Positions 1 through 9,094 of a stretch of 64,000 bases of DNA are shown one piece after another. Below the pieces are notes generated by a model that was not told the DNA's origin, searched no databases, and worked only from the letters and a program-made list of their open reading frames with translations. Position 1 is the stretch's first letter. Each line of letters begins with the position of its first letter. The translations under genes and the position numbers were made by a program. This stretch comes from Streptomyces nymphaeiformis. Lineage in GTDB: Bacteria; Actinomycetota; Actinomycetes; Streptomycetales; Streptomycetaceae. Location: assembly GCF_014203895.1 (NCBI RefSeq), contig NZ_JACHJY010000013.1, forward strand, positions 214,166 through 278,165. Direction: 5' to 3'.

Positions 1-948
1 AACGGCGAGACGCTCTACTCGATCGGTGATCTGGCTCGGAGGACGGGTCTGACGGTGAAGGCCATCCGGTTCTACGCCGACACCGGGGTCGTGCCACCCA
101 CCACCCGCACTCCGGCCGGATACCGCCGGTACGGTGCCGATTCCCTCGCGTGCCTCGAGCTCGTACGCACCCTGCGCGAGCTGGGAATCGACCTGGCCAC
201 GATCCGCAGGGTCGTGGACCGGGAGGTCTCGCTGACGGACGTCGCGGCGACGCACGCCGAGGCACTGGACGTGCAGATCCGCGTCCTGCGGCAGCGCCGC
301 GCTGTGCTGACGGCGGTGGCCCGGCGCGGCTCGACCCCCCAGGAGATGGATCTCATGCATAAACTGGCACGTCTGTCGGCAGACGAACGGCAGTATCTGA
401 TCGATGACTTCCTCGGTGCCGTGTTCGACGGCCTGCACGATCACCCCGCGTTCGCGGCGGCCATCCGCTCATTGACACCCGAACTGCCCGACGACCCCGA
501 GCCCGAGCAGATCGAGGCGTGGGTACGGCTGGCCGAGCTGTCCCAGGACCGCGATTTCCGCACCACACTGCACGGCATGGCCCAGGACCTGGCGGCCGAC
601 CGGGCCCCGGACGACGCCACGGGCCTGCCCCGGGTCCTCGTCGAAGCCGTCCGGGCCCAGGTGACACCGGCACTCGAGGCCGGTGTCGAGCCGGACTCGC
701 CGGCTGCGGAGCCGATCGTGAGCGCACTCGCGGCCCACTATGCGCGCATCCTCGGCCACCCGGCCTCACACGATCCCCGCGCCCTTTACCGGAGACTCGC
801 CGCCCGGCTGGAGCGGATGAACGACGCGCGCTGGGACCAGTACCTGTCGTTGTTGGCCGTCGTCAACGGCTGGCCGGCCCCCGAGAGCCTGGCGCCCGCA
901 CTCATCTGGTCCGCTGCGGCACTCCGTACCCGGATGCTGCAGCAATGA
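1..948 (+). CDS. MerR-family transcriptional regulator (5' end outside window)
   Basis: The reading frame is open from base 1, so the true start lies upstream; the GTG at 55 is internal to the helix-turn-helix. Residues 5-45 of the visible protein (YSIGDLARRTG, then VKAIRFYADTG and a GYRRYG wing) are a classical MerR DNA-binding domain, followed by a coiled dimerisation helix. The roughly 200-residue C-terminal part is mostly helical and resembles no sensor domain I can name. The stop overlaps the ATG of the next gene (ATGA at 945-948), so the two are translationally coupled. A MerR protein coupled to an MFS exporter usually controls that exporter; this is inference. Confidence 0.85.
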   Translation, partial: NGETLYSIGDLARRTGLTVKAIRFYADTGVVPPTTRTPAGYRRYGADSLACLELVRTLRELGIDLATIRRVVDREVSLTDVAATHAEALDVQIRVLRQRRAVLTAVARRGSTPQEMDLMHKLARLSADERQYLIDDFLGAVFDGLHDHPAFAAAIRSLTPELPDDPEPEQIEAWVRLAELSQDRDFRTTLHGMAQDLAADRAPDDATGLPRVLVEAVRAQVTPALEAGVEPDSPAAEPIVSALAAHYARILGHPASHDPRALYRRLAARLERMNDARWDQYLSLLAVVNGWPAPESLAPALIWSAAALRTRMLQQ

Positions 949-1908
949 GCCGCTCACGCACCACGCTCGACACCACAGGACCGGACCACCCGGAGCAGGA
1001 CCGGATCCTTGCCGACTACCAGAACTTGCTCCGCGTGCCCGGCTTCTGGCGCATGGCCGTCATCAGCATGACGTCGAAGCCGGCCGCGAGCATGACCAGC
1101 CTGAGCCTGCTGCTCCTGGTCAGCAGCTCCCATTCGTACGGGACCGCCGGACTGGCGGTGGGTTGCTCCGCCCTCGGCCAAGGCCTGACCGCACCGTTGC
1201 GAGAACGGCTCATCGACCGGTTACCGGTCCGTCCGGTCCTGTTCAGCTGCCTTGCCGTCAATCTCACCGCCACCATCGCCGTGATCACGGCGGTTCAGGG
1301 CGGCGCTGACGCCATGCTGATCTGCACATTGTCCGCAGCCGTCGGCGCGAGTGCTCCACCCGTCGCGGTGATGATGCGATTCGTCTGGCACAGCGTCACC
1401 ACCAGCACAACCCTGAAGACGGCGATGGCGCTCGACGCTTCCATGATGGGTGCCGCGCTGATCGTCGGACCGGTGCTCGCCGGCTGGCTCAGCCTGTCGC
1501 TCTCGCCTCTCCCGCCGTTTGCGGCCATCACGACGATGACGGTCACCAGTGTCGCGCTGGTGGGTAATTCCTCTGCAGTCGTCGTGCCTTCGGCCGCCGC
1601 CGGGCACTGGCTGGGGCCTTTGACCTCGTCCCCGTTACGCCTCCTGTTGGCGGCCGACGCCCTGTTCGTCACGGGGGTGACGGCCGTGGAGGTGGTGCTG
1701 CCGATCTACGCGCGGCAGGAGCACGCCGGCCGGGCAGGTCACCGAGACCATGTCCTGGCTCAGCACCCTCGACATGGCCGGTGGTGCGGCAGGAGCGGCC
1801 GTGTTCGCGCACCTCGCCGAGGCGAAAGGAAGCCCGACGGCTTTCGTGCTCGTTCCTGTGCTGGTCGTGACGGCTGCTGCGGCCGGCTGGAGGGTCTGCG
1901 GTAGCAGA
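945..1908 (+). pseudogene. MFS transporter, frameshifted and 3'-truncated
   Basis: The gene starts at an ATG overlapping the MerR stop. About 260 residues of hydrophobic segments (for example SLSLLLLVSSS, LLAADALFVTGVTAVEVVL) fit the N-terminal two thirds of a major facilitator. Near 1725-1750 the frame is lost: after ARQEHAGRAG the sensible continuation (MSWLSTLDMAGGAAGAAVF) is in another frame from 1750. That frame runs into an IS-derived segment at about 1905, so the last membrane segments are missing too. It is probably non-functional unless the shift is a sequencing error. It would originally have been an efflux pump under the coupled MerR regulator. Confidence 0.7.
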
Positions 1909-1990
1909 TGGGAGCGCAGGCGAGGCTGGTGAAGGCGAGGAAGCGGTCGGCTTTGCGTGCGTAGCGTCGAGAGAGGATCGGATCCGGCGG
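1903..1990 (-). pseudogene. IS5-type transposase remnant (C-terminal tail)
   Basis: On the minus strand this stretch reads ILSRRYARKADRFLAFTSL followed by ACAPICYRR, the characteristic C-terminal tail of IS5-type DDE transposases (the RYxKxAxxF...LAC segment). Nothing upstream in the same frame looks like the rest of the enzyme, so only the tail survives. It forms the 3' boundary of the broken MFS gene and probably marks the insertion or deletion that truncated it. Confidence 0.55.
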
Positions 1991-2194
1991 ATGAGCCGAC
2001 GCCGGTGGCCGATGCGGTACGGCGTACGACCAGCGGACGCTCACGTGGAGATGTCTGGCGCGCTCGACGAGGACGGAGCCGGCTTCGCCGTCGAGCCTGC
2101 TTCCTCGGTCGATCGCCTGGGCGAGACGTCCCCGCGGCTCGGCGGCGACGGCAGATGCCACGAGGGCGATCGACGTCGTGCTTGGCGCGGAGGG
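1991..2194. other. Gap with no recognisable gene
   Basis: Several frames are open through this stretch, but none gives a protein I recognise or has a convincing start site. It is probably decayed sequence between the IS remnant and the metalloprotease-like gene. Confidence 0.4.
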
Positions 2195-2239
2195 CGGGTG
2201 GGTGAGATCGAGGCCGATGCCCTCGATCTCACCCACCCG
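2195..2239. terminator. Perfect 19-bp hairpin, candidate terminator
   Basis: Bases 2195-2213 and 2221-2239 are perfect reverse complements with a 7-nt loop. The hairpin lies about 80 nt past the stop codon (2322) of the minus-strand metalloprotease-like gene. There is no clear U-tract, which is common for streptomycete terminators. The symmetric shape would work on either strand. It could alternatively be a relic of a mobile element. Confidence 0.55.
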
Positions 2240-2321
2240 GCACGTTGTCGCAGACGCCGACGTAGATCCGCCGGGAGTCGTGCGGCGTGAGCTTCAGCCC
2301 GGCGCCCACGCGGTGACGAGG

Positions 2322-3632
2322 TCATGGCCGCCGCGTCACGCTGAGCCTTGCCGTGCGCGTAGCGGCGTCGATGTTCAGGACCTTGACCTGGACGAGCGTT
2401 CCTGTGGGGCCGGCGGGGTTTCCTCTGAGGAACTCGTCGCCTGTCCGCAGGTCCTGGTGGCCGTTCGTCGCGGGGAGGAGGTCCGACTGGTTGCCGTTGA
2501 ACTCGTGCACCAGAACGCACGGCTGGGAGATGGCCGCGTCCCAGAGTTCCTTCACGCGGAACTCGAAGAAGTACGGGCCCACGCGGGCGCAGAGGTAGCC
2601 GGCGAGACCGCGGCTGTGGAGCGGTCTCAGGTCGACGATCCTGTTCGACTCGGTGGCAGCGGCCTGCCAGACGCGTGAGGCGTCGAGCCATCCCCGGCCC
2701 GCCATGTTGGCGGCGTTGAGCCCGGGGCCGATCCGCCAGATCGGCCGCCCGCTGCCGTCCAGCTCCTTGTAGACCGGGTGCGGCGCCATGTAGAGGCCGC
2801 GGTTGCTCATGACGTCCCAGCTGTCCCTGTACTCGACGCCCCCTGCCCGGGAGTGGTCGAGGGAATACACGTGGCCCATCTCCTGCCCGACCAGGGCAGG
2901 GGAAAGCGAGGACATGCCGGCGCCGTCCCTGTCGTCGCCGGAGACGCCGCCGAGCCCCGCCCCGCCGAAGAGGTCCGTGGGGGGATGCGTGATGACGAAG
3001 ACGTGATCCGCGTAGGGGGAGAGGTTCTCACCGGCGTTCGCCGCGGCTTTGCGTGCCCATGTGATGAGGTCCGCGCGGCCTGCCGGGTTCGCTCCCGACC
3101 CGGTGTAGTCGCTCTTCTTCTGGGGGATCGTGTACCAGCCGAACACCCTGGACACGCTGAGGTCGAGTGTTCCGTGGGACATCTCCCAGAAGTGGTCGAC
3201 CATGTTGAACTTGCCGACGCCTGCGCCACCGAACACCTCCGTGAAGCGTTCGCGGGGATAGGACGGTGCCGTGGTCGCGTCACTGAACTTGATCAGCACG
3301 ACAGCCCAGGAGGACGGCTTTGCCGGCGGCTGCAGGAAGGCGATCTCCGTCCAGTCCGTTGCGTAGGTGCCGGCGGGGAAGACGGTGACGTCCTTGATGG
3401 CGTTGTCCGCGTCGATGGAACAGATGACTATGCGCCCGGAGGGAGCGTAGAAGAGGATGCGACCGCCTTGGAGCGCGGCGACCTGCGTCCAGTCCGATGC
3501 GAAACCACCTGCGGGGATGACTCTTTCATCCTTGAGGATGTTGTCGACACCGATCGACTCGACGACTCCTCGCCCCCCTGCGCCGTAGAAGAGAATGCGA
3601 TCCGACAGCATGTCGCCCTTCCGCGACCGCAT
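2322..3632 (-). CDS. Metalloprotease-like protein with N-terminal propeller-type repeats and QExxH motif
   Basis: 436 residues. Residues 11-105 hold two copies of a roughly 47-residue repeat (RILFYGAGGRGVVESI... and RILFYAPSGRIVICSI..., each ending DWT-[QE]-[VI]), like tachylectin or beta-propeller blades. Residues 107-330 resemble secreted Streptomyces metalloproteases: AVVLIKFSD, then VGQEMGHVYSLDH at 249-260. This matches the zincin HExxHxxxxxH pattern except that the first histidine is Gln250 (CAG); Glu251, His254 and His260 are kept. No signal peptide is visible. An alternative start is the internal ATG at 3611, preceded by GAAGGG. Proteolytic activity is doubtful because a zinc ligand is replaced. 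It may be a binding protein built on a protease fold. Confidence 0.65.
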   Translation of the reverse strand: MRSRKGDMLSDRILFYGAGGRGVVESIGVDNILKDERVIPAGGFASDWTQVAALQGGRILFYAPSGRIVICSIDADNAIKDVTVFPAGTYATDWTEIAFLQPPAKPSSWAVVLIKFSDATTAPSYPRERFTEVFGGAGVGKFNMVDHFWEMSHGTLDLSVSRVFGWYTIPQKKSDYTGSGANPAGRADLITWARKAAANAGENLSPYADHVFVITHPPTDLFGGAGLGGVSGDDRDGAGMSSLSPALVGQEMGHVYSLDHSRAGGVEYRDSWDVMSNRGLYMAPHPVYKELDGSGRPIWRIGPGLNAANMAGRGWLDASRVWQAAATESNRIVDLRPLHSRGLAGYLCARVGPYFFEFRVKELWDAAISQPCVLVHEFNGNQSDLLPATNGHQDLRTGDEFLRGNPAGPTGTLVQVKVLNIDAATRTARLSVTRRP

Positions 3633-3721
3633 CCATTCCTCGTTCCATTATGGCCACGACCTGTCGAACTGCGCGAGTTGAGTCGTCGTGCTATGGGAGG
3701 GCCGGAGGTCCGTCGTCAAGG

Positions 3722-3780
3722 CCCGAGAACGCCGCGACGAGACCGCCCGTACGGGCGGGGGGTGAGGCGGCGTTCTCGGG
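3722..3780. terminator. Nested hairpin between two minus-strand genes
   Basis: Bases 3722-3735 pair perfectly with 3767-3780 (14 bp, CCCGAGAACGCCGC arm), and the loop contains a second perfect 16-bp palindrome at 3743-3758. It sits downstream of the deformylase (stop at 3980) and about 90 nt upstream of the metalloprotease-like start. It therefore most likely terminates deformylase transcription. Confidence 0.6.
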
Positions 3781-3979
3781 GTGATCAGGCTGCCGGCCGC
3801 CCTGTGGGAACTTCCCGGGGTGAGCCCCGTCGGTCTGCGCCGGGCCCGGATCGACGACCCGGAATTCCTCGGCATGGCCGGTCGGGACGGCATGGCCACG
3901 TGCCGTGTGGGGAGGATCGAGCACGCATCGTCAGTGGTGCGCGGTGCATCCGTCGAGCACGTGGGTGCTGACAAGCATC

Positions 3980-4642
3980 TCATCGGCCCAGGCGGGCGGC
4001 CTCGATCGCGCGCTGCGCGAAGGCGGCCTCCCTGCGGTCTTCCATCTGCCGCAACGCGTCCTTGCGGTCCCGTTGGGAGAGTCGGTCGAGATACGTGTGG
4101 CCGACGAGGTGATCGGTCTCATGCTGCAGGCACCGGGCGAAGTAGCCGAACCCCTCGATGACGAGAGGGTTGCCGTCCTTGTCGAACCCGCGGACGACAG
4201 CACGATCGGTGCGGGGAACCGCCATGGCGGCACCGGGTACGGACAGGCAGCCCTCGAGTTCGTCGACGAGCCGCCGACTCCCCGGATCGGGCACGTTCAG
4301 AACCGGGTTGATGAGGTGACCGACGTGCCGGATCCCCTCGTCGTCCGGGCAGTCGTACACGAACAGGCACAGAACGACGCCAACCTGGTTGGCGGCAAGG
4401 CCGGCGCCGTCGGCCACATGCATGGTCACGAACATGTCGTCGATCAACGCCGACAACTCCGGAGTCCCGAACTCGGTCACCTCCCGGCACGGACGGCTCG
4501 GCACCTCCTCACCCACCACCGTGACCCTGCGCACCGAACCCCGTTCCACCTCTGGTGACAGAGCCGGATAGGCGTCTACCGGGCGTCCTTGCACACGGAC
4601 TCGTCGGTCGACGGGACGGGACTGCTCGTGACGAACGGACAT
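3980..4642 (-). CDS. def: Peptide deformylase
   Basis: 220 residues. Peptide deformylase removes the formyl group from the N-terminal methionine of new proteins in the cytoplasm, using Fe2+ or another metal. All three family motifs are present: GAGLAANQ at about 79-86, EGCLS at 130-134 (Cys132 metal ligand) and HETDH at 174-178 (two His ligands plus catalytic Glu). The start at 4642 has an AAAGGAG ribosome-binding site about 6 nt upstream. The frame stays open further upstream, but that part does not look like deformylase. The N-terminal extension of about 45 residues before the catalytic domain is longer than in minimal enzymes. It is monocistronic here, unlike the housekeeping def next to fmt, so it is probably a second, accessory copy. 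Confidence 0.92.
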   Translation of the reverse strand: MSVRHEQSRPVDRRVRVQGRPVDAYPALSPEVERGSVRRVTVVGEEVPSRPCREVTEFGTPELSALIDDMFVTMHVADGAGLAANQVGVVLCLFVYDCPDDEGIRHVGHLINPVLNVPDPGSRRLVDELEGCLSVPGAAMAVPRTDRAVVRGFDKDGNPLVIEGFGYFARCLQHETDHLVGHTYLDRLSQRDRKDALRQMEDRREAAFAQRAIEAARLGR

Positions 4643-4825
4643 GGCCGTCTCCTTTGCGCGCGCCGCAGATGCCGCGGAGGCCACCGCAGTTGATGCCTTC
4701 AGCAGGACTGCTGCCTGCCAACTCCGGAAGCGGCCTCCCGGCTGGGCTGCAGCTCTGGTCTCTGCTCGTTCCACCTGCGGCAGCTCGCACGTCACGGATT
4801 CATCGAAGAAGCCCCCCATCGCGGG

Positions 4826-5179
4826 GGTCGTGCACGTCCTTGGCGTCTGAAGCAGCACACCCTCGCCGCGGACGGTCCTGTGGAGGAGCAGTTCGGCGAC
4901 TTGGCCCGCGGGCTGGAGGACGAGAGCTGGCAGCGATGGCTGGACCGGCGAGAAGAAGTGCCGTCCGAGTGGCGCCACGACGAAGCCTTCAGTGCTGTCG
5001 CCTATCTGACACCTGAAGAGATGAGCCGGGTCGCGAACGTGATCCGGCGGGCGCTCGAGCCCTACCAGGACCGCGAACAACGTCCCCTCGCCCGGCCCGA
5101 CGGCGCTCGGCCGGTGGCCCTCATCACCCGACTGTTCCCCCTGCTTCCCCATCCGGCAGACGACGCGGACCAGGGCTGA
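4826..5179 (+). pseudogene. ArsR-type winged-helix regulator, 5'-truncated fragment
   Basis: From about 4826 the frame reads RPWRLKQHTLAADGP, then EQFGDLARGLEDESWQRWL and YLTPEEMSRVANVIRRALEPY...RPEGARPV-like text. This matches the C-terminal half of streptomycete ArsR-type regulators (end of the wing, linker helix and dimerisation region). The recognition helices that should precede it are absent. A GTG at 4880 could start a 99-residue product, but it would lack any DNA-binding domain. I read this as a decayed regulator rather than a functional small gene. Confidence 0.5.
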
Positions 5180-5480
5180 GGAGCCGTTGGCAGACGGCCC
5201 GTGGTGCGGCCGACCACCCGCCTTCGGGGGATGGGTGGCGGGAGGTCGGCCCATCGCGCTTCCGTGAGGCGTGGGGCTGCCGGCGGGTCGGTCGCCGGCA
5301 GCCGTTGTCCGACTCGCCGAAGTTCCTGGTGCTGCTCCACGGCCTGCCTGAAGACCGCCCCGCAGGCTGGGCCGATGCCAGGGCTATCGCGAGGCGGGGG
5401 TGCGACGAGAGGTGGCGGACGATGCTGCGGAGAGTCCGGCCCGCTGTTCCCGGTTGCCCTCTGCGCGTGCGATCAAGGCG
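5180..5480. other. Intergenic gap, no gene seen
   Basis: About 300 bp between two convergent genes. I see no supported coding region, RNA or repeat. Confidence 0.4.
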
Positions 5481-6404
5481 TCAGCCCTGGGGCACCGCGA
5501 CGTACGCCTCGCTCGGCGTGGTGGTCGGGGCGTAACGGGTCGCAGTGGTCGCGGTCGGGATCAGGTCCCGGTGGATCACCTTGGCCACGGCCTGGATCGT
5601 GTTCACGCCGTAGGTCATCGTGCTGTTGCCGTCGGTGAGCACGGAGATGGTGTAGTCGTGGCCGCCTCCCTGGAACGTGCCGACGCTGTGCACGCGCCAG
5701 CCGCGCGTGGCGCGCTGAAGCCAGCCGTTCTTGACGTGCACGGACACGGAGGAAGGCGCGCCGGCCGGCGTTCCCCACCTCTGCGAGCTGACGACCTGCC
5801 CCATGAGCTTGCTGATGTAGGCGCGGGAGTTGTCGCTCAGGACGGTGTTCCTGGCGGTGATCAGCGAGAGCAGACGCTGCTCGTCGGTGACGTTGATCTG
5901 GGTGAGCCCCCAGTAGCCGCCGGACCCCGGCACCGTCCGCGTCATGCCGGCAGCGGCCAGGAAGCCCTTCACCTTGGTGACGCCGAGCTGGTTCCACAGG
6001 GAGGTGGTGGCCGCGTTGTCGGACTTGGTGATCATGGCGGTGGCCAGGGTGGACTCGCGCGTGGTCAGGTACCGGTTGGTCTTCTTGGCGTCCCACAGGA
6101 GCGTGGCGAGGACGGTCACCTTCACGACGCTGGCCGAGTCGTACGAGGTCGTGGCCCGCAGGGTGCAGGTGGTGTTCGTGGTGCGGTCGCGCAGGCCGAC
6201 GGCGACGGTACCGGTGCGCGTGGCGAGGGCGGCGGTGATGTCCCTCTGAAGCTTGGTGGCGAGCCCGGCCTTGCCGGACGTGCAGCTGACCTGCGGCGCG
6301 GTGGCGGCGGAGGCGGGTGCCGCGCCCGCGACGACGGGCACGAGCATCCCGGCGGCGGCCACGGCCGGAAGCACGCGGGCGCGCAGGGATATGTGGTGAG
6401 TCAT
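5481..6404 (-). CDS. Secreted serine hydrolase (class A beta-lactamase/penicillin-binding fold)
   Basis: 307 residues starting at the ATG at 6404, behind a GGGGGGA ribosome-binding stretch; an upstream in-frame ATG at 6464 is less likely. Residues 1-33 are a Sec signal peptide (basic start, hydrophobic core, AxA at the end), so the enzyme is exported. The active-site set is SVVK (Ser92, Lys95), SDN (128-130) and a KNG triad in place of KTG in the C-terminal third. This fits serine hydrolases of the beta-lactamase superfamily found in many streptomycetes. Beta-lactam hydrolysis is possible but not shown; several such proteins act on peptides or have no known substrate. It stands alone. Confidence 0.82.
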   Translation of the reverse strand: MTHHISLRARVLPAVAAAGMLVPVVAGAAPASAATAPQVSCTSGKAGLATKLQRDITAALATRTGTVAVGLRDRTTNTTCTLRATTSYDSASVVKVTVLATLLWDAKKTNRYLTTRESTLATAMITKSDNAATTSLWNQLGVTKVKGFLAAAGMTRTVPGSGGYWGLTQINVTDEQRLLSLITARNTVLSDNSRAYISKLMGQVVSSQRWGTPAGAPSSVSVHVKNGWLQRATRGWRVHSVGTFQGGGHDYTISVLTDGNSTMTYGVNTIQAVAKVIHRDLIPTATTATRYAPTTTPSEAYVAVPQG

Positions 6405-6569
6405 GTGGGTCCCCCCTGGAGTGAAACGAACACGCCTTCGGCGTGCTCGCCTTACATGACTCATGAGCGTGCGGATGGTTGTGCGAATCCGGTGGAATTC
6501 TTGGACCGGGCGCCCCGGGCGCCCCGTGCGCGTGACGCCGCCGTGAAAGAGCCGGGTCTACCTCGGGTG

Positions 6570-6950
6570 ACCTCTCAGTGCGGAACCGGTTCCATCGGCC
6601 TCCACTGCGTCGACGTCGCGGTCCACTGCGCCGGTGCCCACACCGTGTACTACGACGACGACCCGGTCCGGATGAAGGCCGCCGAGCAGCTCGGCGCCGA
6701 GGTCCACGACATCCACAGCAAGCGCGGGAAGGGCTTTCACCTCGTCGATGCCACCGTCCGCATCACGGCCTCCCCGGAGACCCTCGACCACCTGGCAGAC
6801 GCCGTCCGCACCCTCACCGCACGACTCACCGGCCACCATCGCCAACCTGCGGACATCCCCGAGGCCGACGAATTTCCGGGCGGCGTACACATGTACAGCC
6901 CCGCAACCGGCTCCGGCAGCCCGCCCCCGAAGCCGAACCAGCTGGATTCG
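6570..6950 (+). pseudogene. Zinc-type alcohol dehydrogenase, internal fragment
   Basis: The plus strand reads GTGSIGLHCVDVAVHCAGAH, then VYYDDDPVRMKAAEQLGAEVHD. This is a Rossmann nucleotide-binding segment of a medium-chain dehydrogenase (GxGxxG-type loop, acidic strand end, helix). The following text (FHLVDATV, then EFPGGVHMYS) follows the order expected for the family. Neither the catalytic N-terminal domain nor the C-terminus is present, and there is no credible start. It is a relic next to a complete dehydrogenase operon. Confidence 0.5.
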
Positions 6951-6962
6951 TGTGAACTGTGG

Positions 6963-7856
6963 TCAGCCGGTTGCCGATGGTTTCGCCGACGAGGCGGCTT
7001 CCTCCGTGGCCGCCCAGGAGGCCAGGAACCGCAGGCCCTCTTCGGAGGGCGAGCCGGGTTCGGCGGTGTAGATGGTGAGAGTGAGGCCTGGTTCGGCGGC
7101 CATCTCCAGCCCTTCGTAGGCCAGGGTGAGGTCGCCGACGACCTGGTGGCGGAAGCGTTTGGTGCCGGTGCCGTGGTGGCGGACGTCGTGGGCGCCCCAG
7201 CGGGTGCGGAAGGCGTCGCTGCGGGTGGACAGTTCGCCGACGAGGTCGTGCAGGTCCTTGTCGTGGGGGTTGCGGCCGGCCTCGGTGCGCAGGATGGCCA
7301 CGGAGATGTCGGCGGCGACGTCCCAGTCGGGGTAGAAACGGCGGGAGGAGGGGTCGAGGAACTGGAAGCGGGCCAGGTTCGCCTGGTTGTGCGGATCGGC
7401 GTAGACGTCGGCGTAGAAGGCACGGGCGAGCCGGTTGGCGGCGAGAAGGTCCATGCGGCCGTTGCGTACGAACGCGGGCCCCGCGGTGATGGCGTCGAGG
7501 GTCCACTGCAGGCTGCGGTGCGGCTTCCACTGGTCCTTGGTACGGCGTCGGCGGGGCCGGGTGAGGGCATCGGAGCCGTCAGCGGCACGGGCGAGGTTCA
7601 GCAGGTGGGCGCGTTCGGCGTCGTCGAGCCGGAGGGCGCGGGCGACGGCTTCCAGGACGGCCGGTGAGACGCCGGCGAGGTTGCCGCGCTCCAGCTTGGC
7701 GTAGTACTCGACGCTGACGTCGGCCAGCGCCGCGACCTCACTCCTGCGCAGCCCCGGGACGCGGCGCCGGGGGCCGGAGGGCAGCCCGGCCTGCTCGGGG
7801 GTGATCCTGGATCGCCGCGAGGTGAGGAACTCACGGACCTCTGCTCGGTTGTCCAC
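6963..7856 (-). CDS. XRE-type helix-turn-helix regulator with ligand-binding C-terminal domain
   Basis: 297 residues from a GTG at 7856. Residues 25-95 contain a Cro/C1-type helix-turn-helix (GLRRSEVAALADVSVEYYAKLERG). The rest matches the MmyB-like C-terminal domain common in actinobacterial regulators (LLAANRLARAFYADV, VGELSTRSDAFRTRW, VVGDLTLAYEGLEM). Regulators of this family are usually divergent from the dehydrogenase or transporter genes they control. Here the alcohol dehydrogenase operon starts 196 bp away on the other strand, so it is the likely target. The effector is unknown. Confidence 0.88.
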   Translation of the reverse strand: MDNRAEVREFLTSRRSRITPEQAGLPSGPRRRVPGLRRSEVAALADVSVEYYAKLERGNLAGVSPAVLEAVARALRLDDAERAHLLNLARAADGSDALTRPRRRRTKDQWKPHRSLQWTLDAITAGPAFVRNGRMDLLAANRLARAFYADVYADPHNQANLARFQFLDPSSRRFYPDWDVAADISVAILRTEAGRNPHDKDLHDLVGELSTRSDAFRTRWGAHDVRHHGTGTKRFRHQVVGDLTLAYEGLEMAAEPGLTLTIYTAEPGSPSEEGLRFLASWAATEEAASSAKPSATG

Positions 7857-8052
7857 ACCTCGACGGTACGGCCTGGCGGGCGACGGAGGGATGTACTGCC
7901 GGTACACCCCTCGTCAGTGACTCGCTGCGCCCGCGAAGCACGGGTTACCTGGATGACGTGGCGTTCTCCCTGCTGCTCCTCCGGCAGAGCGGGAACGCCG
8001 GCACGCGGACCGCCCACGGCGGTCCAGCCCTCTCGTACCCAAGGAACCCCTC

Positions 8053-9069
8053 ATGCGCGGCGCAGTGATCCATGCCCCCGGCGACGTCCGTTTCGAGACC
8101 CTGGACGACCCGAAGATCCTTCATCCCACCGACGCGATCATCCGTACGGCCGTCACCTGTGTCTGCGGCTCGGACCTGTGGCCCTATCGGGGCGCGGAGC
8201 CGATCGGCGACCCGCACCCGATGGGGCACGAGTACGTCGGCTTCGTGGAGGAGGTCGGCAGCGAGGTCACCTCCGTCCGGCCCGGACAGTTCGTCGTCGG
8301 CTCGTTCGCCACCTCCGACAACACCTGCGCGAACTGCAGGAACGGGTTCCCGTCGAACTGCCTGCACCGCGAGTTCATGTCCACCTGCCAGGCCGAGTAC
8401 GTCCGCATCCCCCACGCCCAGGGCACCCTGGTCGCCACCGACGGGGTGCCGGACGAGAAGTTCTGGCCGGGCCTGCTGGCGGTCTCGGACGTACTGGGCA
8501 CCGGCTGGTGGGCCGCGGACGCCGCCGAGGTCGGGCCCGGCTCGACCGCCGTGGTCGTCGGTGACGGAGCGGTCGGCCTGTGCGGGGTGATCGCCGCGAA
8601 GGAGAGGGGTGCGGAGCGGATCATCGCCATGTCCCGCCACGAGTCCCGGCAGAACCTCGCCCTGGCCTTCGGCGCCACCGACGTCGTCACCGAGCGCGGT
8701 GAGGAGGGCGTGGCCCGGATCAAGGAGCTGACGGGCGGGATCGGCGCCGACAGCGTCCTGGAGTGCGTCGGCACCGCCGAGGCCATGCGGCAGGCCCTGC
8801 ACGCGGCCCGGCCCGGGGGCAGCGTCGGCTTCGTCGGCGTCCCCCACGACGTCGCGGTCGACGGGCAGGAACTGTTCTTCTCCCACGTCGGCCTGCGCGG
8901 CGGTCCCGCACCCGTGCGCCGCTACCTGCCCGACCTGATCGACCGCGTCCTTGCCGGCCGCATCGACCCCGGCAAGGTCTTCGACCTCACCCTGCCCCTG
9001 GAACGGGTCGCCGAGGGCTACCGGGCGATGGACGAGCGCCGCGCCATCAAGGCCCTCCTCACTCCCTGA
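8053..9069 (+). CDS. Zinc-dependent alcohol dehydrogenase (medium-chain)
   Basis: 338 residues, normal length. The catalytic zinc site is seen as CGSD near residue 38 with GHEYVG near 60. The structural zinc region has cysteines in CANCRNGFPSNC, though fewer than the usual four in lobe order. The Rossmann segment is VVGDGAVGLCGV near 165. It oxidises or reduces an alcohol/aldehyde pair with NAD(P)H in the cytoplasm; the substrate is unknown. It is the first gene of a plus-strand set with a cupin, an SDR, a lipoprotein and an MFS exporter, divergent from an XRE-type regulator. Confidence 0.9.
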   Translation: MRGAVIHAPGDVRFETLDDPKILHPTDAIIRTAVTCVCGSDLWPYRGAEPIGDPHPMGHEYVGFVEEVGSEVTSVRPGQFVVGSFATSDNTCANCRNGFPSNCLHREFMSTCQAEYVRIPHAQGTLVATDGVPDEKFWPGLLAVSDVLGTGWWAADAAEVGPGSTAVVVGDGAVGLCGVIAAKERGAERIIAMSRHESRQNLALAFGATDVVTERGEEGVARIKELTGGIGADSVLECVGTAEAMRQALHAARPGGSVGFVGVPHDVAVDGQELFFSHVGLRGGPAPVRRYLPDLIDRVLAGRIDPGKVFDLTLPLERVAEGYRAMDERRAIKALLTP

Positions 9070-9094
9070 CCCGCCTACCGCCCGAGGAACGACC

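Noticed and set aside
4643..4819. Small peptide gene starting at the minus-strand ATG at 4819, before the deformylase
   Set aside because: It has no stop before the deformylase start and is in the same frame, so it is just upstream open sequence; no separate ribosome-binding site.
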